Below are positions 56,750 through 64,000 of a stretch of 64,000 nt of DNA, in pieces (within the stretch, counting starts at the first letter, position 1; each line of letters opens with the position of its first letter). The translations under genes and the position numbers were made by a program. Below the pieces are notes generated by a model that made no database searches, was not told where the DNA came from, and saw nothing but the letters and a program-made list of their open reading frames with translations. Origin of the DNA: Dryocosmus kuriphilus (taxonomy: Eukaryota > Arthropoda > Insecta > Hymenoptera > Cynipidae); NCBI GenBank assembly GCA_038277395.1, contig CM076190.1, forward strand, positions 135,122,372 to 135,186,371, read 5' to 3'.

Positions 56750-58450
56750 AGGGTATTTAAACGAATATAACCGATTTTTTGTAATCGTAAAGGATCCAAG
56801 ACATCGTAAAATTCTGTCCGCCTGATTGACTGAAAATTTATTTTAATATAATAAACCGCTCTGTCAACAATCCTCTCATGTATAGTGTTGAAGTTGAAAA
56901 ATTGTGAGTTTTTATAATTCAATATCATCCACTTTACTTTGCACTTGGTGCGAATTGACAGGTTTGGTCCTACAACTTGATAGGCATGAAACGTTGGACC
57001 CCCGGAAACAAAAGTCTTTATGTCTTTATGCCCTCACCGTACTCATCCTCGAGCTCGTCGCTCATTCGTCCTAAAAGATGACAGAGTGGTTTTTTGTATT
57101 CAACAGGCTCGTTTCTCTCAACATATATTCAGGAGTCTGTTTTCATAGTTTAATACTCGCCGTTTAAGCTGTGACAGGTAGTCGTACAAGAGTAGACGTG
57201 ACTAGGCTGTTGTGTAGGAGGCAATCAATACATTAGTATTTTTCGACGGTTGACACGCCTCAAACAGGTATTTATCAGAAACACAAAGCAGATCATCATT
57301 GATGAGTATTATGTTGAACACCTTTGTTTCAGAGCTCAAAAAAGTTGTTATAGCTTTTTTAATGTATCAATATAATCGGATTGCATTACATTTTGTCGCT
57401 GACAAAATTTCCCCCAGAATGAATATAAACAAAGTTTAGTAACCGAGCGAAGACCAGAATTTTTAATAATTTTACTACGATCCAAATTAACACCCGCGGT
57501 TGTCGAGTGTACATTTAAGTACAGCATTCTACTATTCTCGTCCGCACACCCGACTGGCCAACCTGAAAACTTTTGATTTATTTTTAAGAATGACGTGGCA
57601 AAACTCGGCATTTTACCAGACCTTCTACATTTTTTAAATTATCACCAATTATTTCTCGACACTCATCATCAAGGAGAATTTTAGGGTGTCTTACTAGAAA
57701 TTTGACATATTTTGATATCTAAGGATACAGTGAACAAGTGTTAATGTATTGAATTCGTTCACCATCCTTTACTTCATAAAAACATGTCGTATTTACAGTA
57801 CGACCATCATAAAAAGCATCTTGAGGATTAAGAAACTCTTTCATTAAAATAGGTTGGTAATTTAAAACTCACTTATTATGGGGTATTTTGTTTCATTCCG
57901 CCAAATTTGCACTCTCGTATTTCCGTGAGAATGTATTCCGCCTGCCTAGGTTTCGCGCTTTAAGCATGGGTACGCTCGAAACGCTTGTCTCATGAATCGC
58001 CGTTTTTTAACGGATCATCGCGATTGATTTTTTGACACTCGATACAGCCATGCCAATAACATCTCAGGAATTGTAGAACATATCGGTTACCTTGACTTTC
58101 TTAATAGCCATCGACCAAAATACCATCGGGTGTGCGATATTCCTGAGATCTATCTGCGTGTCGAATTTCCTTTCCGAGTTCTCTCTCGTACCCTGGTAAC
58201 CACACAATTGCTTTTCTCGACTGGTGATTGATTATATGATATACGCCAGGAGGTATAATTCCAATAGTGTCGGGTTTGAGAAAGTTTTTACAATAGACAT
58301 GTGAGCATGCCGATGCTATCGTAGCACTCTCGGCAAATATTCATATATTGCTACATTCTAGAAAAATTTCTCTCAATGCCATGCACGCCATACACAGGCT
58401 CATTACATCGTTTATACAATATTCGACAATTTATTTTTTAAAGTCGAATA
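56750..58450 (-). pseudogene. Protein-primed DNA polymerase B (Polinton-type), C-terminal half
   Basis: Blocks in order on the minus strand: SPEYIFDF and IVEYCINDV near 58400; TIASAC, NFLKPDTIGIIPPGVY and NHQSRKAIVWLP at about 58180-58330; SGWPVGCADENSR and the motif-B-like block KLCLYSFWGKFCQR at 57348-57611; then VSGGP and VKWMILNYKNS down to about 56760. These are characteristic of the DNA_pol_B_2 family of Maverick/Polinton elements and related viruses, which replicate with a protein primer. Several stops and frameshifts occur and the YxDTD region is not readable. The gene's other half lies beyond the LINE at 58455-61395. Confidence 0.75.
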
Positions 58451-58454
58451 TATA

Positions 58455-61395
58455 TTCAGGGCTATTTGGTGGGTTCCTGTTACAACTACGTAGCGCGTCC
58501 TCAGGTTGCGGATAGAGGAACAGCCCCTGAGGTCGAACAGCCCAGAGGTTAACTGCGAATACAAAAATAAGCAGTCGCGGACAGCCGATAGGGACCAGGC
58601 GTGGGTGTGGTGCGCCCACACTGGTGGAAATTAGGTACTCAACAGTCATGGATTGGGAGGGCCCAACTTTTCGCGCCCATACGCAGAATGTGTGTGCTAA
58701 CAAGCAGAGGCGTAGCGTGTAAGCTCCTAGAAACACTACCCGAACCAAAACTAAAAATCATGTAAGGGGAAAATCCTGCTGCTACATTAGACACCGCAGC
58801 GATGGCACGGCCCGGAAGGGATGTGTGAAATGATTCGCTTGTAGGGTCAACGTGGTATTGATGCCAGTGTGGCGCACTGTCTTGCAGGGGGACGTTAGGA
58901 TACAAGAATGAAACTGTAACGTGTCTGACGACAAGCTGACATGGTCCTTGTCAAAGTGGGGAAGTTTCCATACTTAGACGTAGAGAGGTGTGGGGGTTAT
59001 CACTCCAGGGGCGGCGGGCTTACCTGCGATCGGAACAGGATCTCTAACGTGCGGATTTCTTGACAATATCGTGGCTAACTTTCAAAAACAAACAACTAGA
59101 ATAAAAAATCTAAAGGTGGGAACTCTGAACGCTCGTAGTCTGAATACTGGCGGATTTAGCGAGCTCATTTAGATGGCTAAGAAATATAATGCTGACATTA
59201 TAGCACTCCAAGAAACCTGCTAGCCGGGCGAGAGCGCATTCGTTTCTAGAGATAAGAAATACATTTTTCTCTACGGGAGAGCTAAAAGGTTCACACTGGG
59301 GATCGGTTTTCTTATTAATAAGCGAATTATTCAAGCGGTTACCGATATGAAGTTCATTAACGACCGGTTATCATATATTGTATTAAGGGGTAGTTTCTGC
59401 AATCAGGTACTAATCAACGTGCACTGCCCCACCGAGACGAAGACGAAGTTACGAGAGATCTGTCTTATGAAACAATTGAACAAGTTTTTGACAATTTCAC
59501 GACGTCATATGCAAAAATTGTATTGGGAGATTTCACCGCGAAAATTGGAAAAGAACCGAAGTATAGGCCTACAATAGGGACAGAAAGCTTGCATGACGTC
59601 AGTAATAATACTGGAACTAGAGTAATAAACTTTGCAGCCTCAAAGAACCTCGTTGTCAAAAGCACTTATTTCAAAAGTAAAAACATACATCAGGCCACCT
59701 GGACATCACCAGATGGTAAAACCGACAATCATATTTATCACGTAAGAAAAGTATCCGCTCAGAGCCAGGCGTTCAGTTTAGTATAGATAAGTTTAAAACA
59801 TCAGCAGAAGCACTGAATTATCAAGTAGAAATCTCTAATAATTTCGATGCTCACCAAGAACAGAGGGACAATAACAATAATTTTGAGGAGGACCCGGAAA
59901 CACTGTCAGACAATATGAAAAAGGCGATCAAGACAGGCGCGGAACATACTATAGGTCTAAAGAAAGGAACCAAAAGCAAACCGTGGTTTGACGAAGAGTG
60001 TAAACTTTGGTTTGATAAGCGAACAAAGACCAAACTCATTAGTTTAGAAAATAAGTGCAATAAAACACATAAGAAATACCTCGAGATTAGTGAAAGTAGA
60101 AGTAGGCTTTACAGACTCAATAAAAGGGAGTGGGAAATTAATAAAATACATGAAATAGAAACGAATAATAAACATAATAACTTGCGTGAGATGTACAGGG
60201 GAATCAATCTTATAAGAAAAAGCTTCCAAAGTAGTACGGAAGTAATGAGGGACGAAAATGGCAATCCAGTAGCCGATTTGTTCTTGGGTGTTCCAAGGAA
60301 ATTGGTTAGACTTATCGAAATTGGCTTAAGCGGCAGTACGGGAAGAATACGCGTAAACGTATGTCTATCCGAAGACTTCTCGATCCGCGATGGCCTGAAA
60401 CGGGGCGATGCACTGTCGTGCATTCTTTTCAACTTAGTTCCAGAATACGTCGTCAGGCAAGTACAAACGAATTCGAACGGTGCTACACTCAATGGGATAA
60501 TACAAATCGTGGCGTATGCAGATGATCTTGACTTAATCGGAGATGATAAAGAAAGGGTAGCAAAAAATGCAGAAATCTTGATTACAAAAGCCAAAGAAGT
60601 AGGTTTAGAAGTTAGCGAATCGAAGACAAAATATTTGGTCGTCGATAGACCAGAATAATATAATGAAGAGGGGGATCTATTGGTCGGGAATATGAAATTC
60701 TAAAAGGGTAAATGAATTTAAATATCTCGGCACTATGATAGCTTGCGAAAATAGCATTCAAACTGAAATGAACAGGCGGCTGCATGCTAGTAATGCATGC
60801 TATTATGCAGCAGATACGCTAATAAAATCGTGATCGCTATCTAGAAAGATCAAAGTAAGAATTTAAAAAACCATAATAATGCCGGTCGTCATGTACGGGT
60901 GCAAAACGTTGGCGCTGACGAAAAGAGAGGAGAACAGGTTTAGAGTATTCGAAAATAAAGTACTTAGGAAAATTTATGGCCCAAAAAGGGATGAAGAGAC
61001 CGGTGAATGGAGAAAACTGCATAATGAAGAGCTGCATGCTCTTTACGGCTCAGCAAATATTAATAGAGTAATGAAAGAGCGTAAACTGGGATGGGTGGGA
61101 CATGTAGCAAGAATGGGTAACGAAAGAACAGAGGCACAAATGTTAAGAGGGAAGCCGATCAGAAACAGACCTCTAGGTAGACCGAGAAATGGATGGGAGA
61201 AAAGTGTAAGAGATAATCTAAAAGAGATAGGACAGAATTACTTAAACTCGATGGAGGATGCACAGGATAGAGATGCTTGGCGGATTCGGGTAGATGAGGC
61301 AATGAACTTTAAAGCTCGAACTGCTGAATAATAATAGTAGCAATTATATAGGTATTTCATACTGAACTAATGAATAATTGTTATTGTATTTTTTA
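58455..61395 (+). mobile_element. RTE-like LINE inserted in the polymerase gene
   Basis: The GC-rich 5' leader (58455-58990, with GAGGAACAGCCCCTGAGG) is followed by endonuclease, reverse transcriptase and a C-terminal domain on the plus strand. It ends in an AT-rich tail near 61395. Both flanks are minus-strand DNA polymerase B sequence that would be adjacent without the LINE. Remnants of the same flank word occur on both sides (CCTGAATATATATTCGACTT and CCCGAATACATTTTTACTTT, minus strand), possibly a diverged target duplication. Confidence 0.7.
58990..61334 (+). pseudogene. RTE-like LINE polyprotein, internally deleted
   Basis: Endonuclease: KVGTLNARSLNTGGFSEL, IIALQETC, INVHCPTE, VLGDFTAKIGKEP, TWTSPDGKTDNHI. 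A charged linker from 59915 runs to ENGNPVADLF, where a deletion joins it to LGVPRKLVRLIE, so the first reverse-transcriptase motifs are missing. The remaining RT has RDGLKRGDALSCILFN and IVAYADDLDLIGDD (YADD). After a stop at 60656 and shifts, the C-terminal part resumes at 60879 (MPVVMYGCKTLALTKREE, KLGWVGHVARM, GRPRNGWEKSVRDNL). In-frame stops also occur near 59170 and 59221. The endonuclease resembles proteins often mislabelled craniofacial development protein 2-like. Confidence 0.85.
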
Positions 61396-61399
61396 GCAC

Positions 61400-63170
61400 G
61401 CGAATTAAAAAAAAGTAAAAATGTATTCGGGGTCTTTTGCGAGGATTTAATACCACTCGAAGTACTCTTTCCTGGTTTCTTCAGACATACTGCCTGACAA
61501 ATAAAGTTCGGAAGCAGAAACATGCCCCTTGTAGTCGACATGATCAAGTACGTTAAGAAGATGGGGAAACGTATCGCTTTTGAGCCCGTCATATACGAAA
61601 GTTTTCGATAGTTTGCTCAAGGACATATGTAGATAGTTTAAACTATCTATAAATTTAGTACACCCCATTTGCATTGTTATAATACTAGTGTCATTCTTTA
61701 TAATTTTTGGGCGAATTCTTATGCCCCTTTTTTCAACAAGGTATTTCCACATTAATTTTGAGTCAAATGCTTTTGCATTATGCGCAACGCAAATGACTTC
61801 ACTAAATTTATTTTGCTGGTTCGTTACTAGTTCTGTAAGTTGATCGAATGTATTTTATCCTTCAAACATATGCTGCCGGAAGCCACACTGCTGGCACATC
61901 TCCTGTATGTTTTTGCGGTCCATGCAGTCGGTAAAAAACTCTCTGCGCTACGCAGCGATTTGGTCTGTGAACATTTTTAGCGGGATCATCAGGTAACATA
62001 TCGCACTGTTGAGTTTCAAAGTCGTAGAAAACAAAGCTTATTCGTTGATTTTTTTTACGGCTTTGTCTAAAACAGGTGCTATGAAATAATGGTGATCGAC
62101 ATTGCGCCTAAAATTGCAAGTTTTGAGATATCTTTTGCGGCATTCATAATTTGGTTCAACCCATGCATTCAAAGGACGCGTACACCCTGCGCAAATACGT
62201 CAGGCGTTGCAAACTGATGCTTCGCTGAAAAAGATTTAGGCGCATGTGATTATCAAAGCATTTTCGCTCGTGGAAGTTTCTATTACGCCCGCAACATTTA
62301 ATTTCTACAATTCGCAGGTCTTCAGCGCTCTTTTGACATGAGGGGGTCGACCGACAAGCAGCGCATATGTTTGAGCATCGATGACCTGCAGGGCCTGAAA
62401 TTCATAAATAATAATTACTATTCTATCAAGGACAAGATGCATTCCCTGTGCGTTAGACGTAAGTTTTTCCGAACCGCACCATGATTATCTGTTACCCAGT
62501 CGAAATTAGTTTTAAAAGATTGATCTATTATAAAATCATCGTTGCTCTGTATGTCGCTAAGAAGTACTTGCCAAAAATTCCCAAATGAGTGTTGATGAGC
62601 TGGTTTAAAAGAAATACCCACGCTCTCTTTTCTAAAATATTCTGAATTAAATTTTATCTCCACCCTATCTGTGTGACTAACTTTCTCCATTAAATATTCA
62701 TATAATGCCCTAACACCATGTTCACAATACGCAGCGACTTCTCCGGCCCGACTATTTTTCGGCTCGTTTACATAGACTTTTAAATCGACACCCCTGAGGT
62801 TAAATTTTTGATAAAACAGGGATCTCTTGTAGTCTGTTTTGAAATAAGTCTCTCCCTGACCTTGTTGTTTTTGCTCCTGCTGCTTCTGGCTTTGTTGTTG
62901 ATGTTGGTTGTTTTCACCACCGCCAAGCTGAACGATCGGCTCTTGCCATGGTCGCCAAGGTGCCGCTGGGAGATTTTGCTCTGGTACTGCTTGTGCTAAA
63001 ATCTCTTGCTCTTCTTGTTCTGCTTCTTCCGTAGCAGGCTCATTTTCGTTGTCAATGTCTTGACCATCCTGAGAATGATGCAAAGGCTTTGCAGCTGCTG
63101 CATCATTTAGCATCATTAAATTTTCGTTATCTGTAAAATTGAAACAGGGAAATTTATTATTATTTGACAA
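61400..63170 (-). pseudogene. Protein-primed DNA polymerase B (Polinton-type), N-terminal half
   Basis: 62418-63170 is an uninterrupted 250-codon frame. It has an acidic part, a Gln-rich part (QQQSQKQQEQKQQGQ) and the conserved N-terminal region typical of insect Polinton-like polymerases (VGISFKPAHQHSFGNFWQVL). Below it, in shifting frames, come a Cys-rich finger, exonuclease motif I (FYDFETQQ, about 62010), motif II (VAHNAKAFDSKL, about 61780) and a block with KFIDSLNYLHMSLSKL at 61447-61752. It stops at DPEYIFTF by the LINE edge. In-frame stops (e.g. near 61450 and 61853) and shifts make it a pseudogene. The word before ATGATGC at 63131 is a good acceptor, so the first codons may belong to an intron. 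Confidence 0.75.
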
Positions 63171-63890
63171 AATAGAATTATAAACAGTTATATATTTTTC
63201 AATATTCTTAAAACTTGTTTTTTATAAACACTGTGATCTTTTCTGTGTTCAAAAACGAAAGAAAAAGATCTTACAAAATTTTGAAAAACATAAACCAGAC
63301 TCTAGTAAAAAAAAAAGATCAAACATACGTTATAAAAACGTCTACATGTTACATTTTAAAAAGAATTCTTAATTAGGAGAATAATAGGGAAATTTTTTTG
63401 GAAATATTTAAAGTAAAAAGGAATGAAGAAATTTTTACAAGCATTTTTAAGAGTGTACAACAGTGTCTATAAGAGAAATATTTCCTAATCTTTTAAATCT
63501 TTTCGAATAAATTGTGACAAACATGTTTCAAAAATATTTATGAATCAAAATACAAAAAGATACTTTTATAAAACAGGAAACTAATAGCGAAAATCGTTTT
63601 AAAATATTTTGTGTAAAAATAAATTAGAAATGTTTGACGATATTTTTAAAAAAGGTAAATAAGAATCTAATAAAATATTTTGCAATTTTTTTATGAGAAT
63701 CAGAAATTTTTTTAAATATAAAAATGATAGGAGAAATGGATTTTTAAATATTGTAGGTAAAAAGAAGTTAAACAAATTTTGCAAGTTTAAAAAAGTAACG
63801 TCAATTACAATTTAACAACAACTGTTCTAACCTTTTAAAACTTTCAAGTAAAATACAAGAATAAAGATTTTATTATACAAAAACTTACAT
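63171..63890. other. AT-rich, possible intron
   Basis: No coding signal. It lies between a donor at 63890 and an acceptor at 63131 on the minus strand. Confidence 0.35.
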
Positions 63891-64000
63891 GTTCTTTGCG
63901 ATGGAGCGTCGCGCCGTCCCATACGCTATCATCGTCGCTGTCATACGCTTGACTGGGATGATAACGCCGCTCTTTTTTTCATTAAAATCGAGCACGCTTA
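63891..64000 (-). CDS. Possible exon running off the window
   Basis: GC-rich relative to the AT-rich flank, and ends in a donor (CAT then GTAAGTTT). One open frame reads ERRYHPSQAYDSDDDSVWDG up to the donor in phase 0. The next acceptor (63131) needs phase 1, so direct splicing to the polymerase frame does not fit without a shift. Confidence 0.25.

Noticed and set aside
60109..60594. 161-codon minus-strand frame
   Set aside because: Antisense to the LINE reverse transcriptase; no recognisable domain.
56750..63170. A complete Polinton with capsid, ATPase and integrase genes
   Set aside because: Only the polymerase was recognised; the neighbouring sequence inside the window shows none of the other core genes or long terminal repeats.

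Overview
The window looks like a transposon-rich intergenic stretch of an arthropod, almost certainly insect, nuclear genome. It is AT-rich, the gene fragments are split by GT-AG introns, there is a 500-N scaffold gap, and the repeats are typical of insects: five DD34D mariners, two endonuclease/reverse-transcriptase LINEs, a PHD/FP-type LINE ORF1, Ty3/gypsy pieces, a CACTA-like transposase, a protein-primed DNA polymerase B of Polinton (Maverick) type, and DUF4806-like and BEN-like gene pieces. The order within insects cannot be fixed from sequence alone. No intact housekeeping gene, rRNA or functional tRNA was recognised.

Layout. 0-7 kb: an intact LINE ORF1 (minus), a SWIM-finger remnant, a 403-bp tandem duplication, an unknown exon (6236-6699) and a tRNA-like inverted repeat. 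8.6-12.5 kb: mariner 1, a 700-bp fold-back element and mariner 2. 13-15 kb: a decayed spliced gene on the plus strand. 15.8-20.7 kb: a decayed LINE on the minus strand with extreme purine/pyrimidine strand asymmetry. 21.4-26.4 kb: a nest of one repeat family with Helentron-like (HINE/DINE-1-like) termini, then mariner 3 inside an older inverted-repeat element. 27-27.8 kb: a 167-bp satellite. 28.5-31.7 kb: a decayed multi-exon DUF4806-like gene (minus) carrying mariner 4 and a MITE. 34-40.7 kb and 44.2-47.1 kb: two gypsy fragments (minus) that break inside RNase H. 41.8-43.8 kb: a CACTA-like transposase. 49.7-54.5 kb: a BEN-like gene (minus) whose coding exon holds mariner 5, plus two further copies of the Helentron-like repeat. 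56.1-56.5 kb: a phase-consistent two-exon gene end. 56.7-63.2 kb: a protein-primed DNA polymerase B pseudogene (minus) cut in two by a plus-strand RTE-like LINE.

The most interesting structure is the repeat family seen whole at 21957-23193 and 50096-51263 and partly at 21390-21956/23215-23544, 25930-26350 and 54340-54547. It has 11-bp subterminal inverted repeats, a perfect GC hairpin right after the 3' one, ~153-bp internal minisatellite units, a (GAC)n-type block, and in two copies a G-homopolymer of 18 or 27 bases at the same site. I infer a non-autonomous Helentron-associated element. The genes do not form a pathway: the window is a record of nested insertion and decay.
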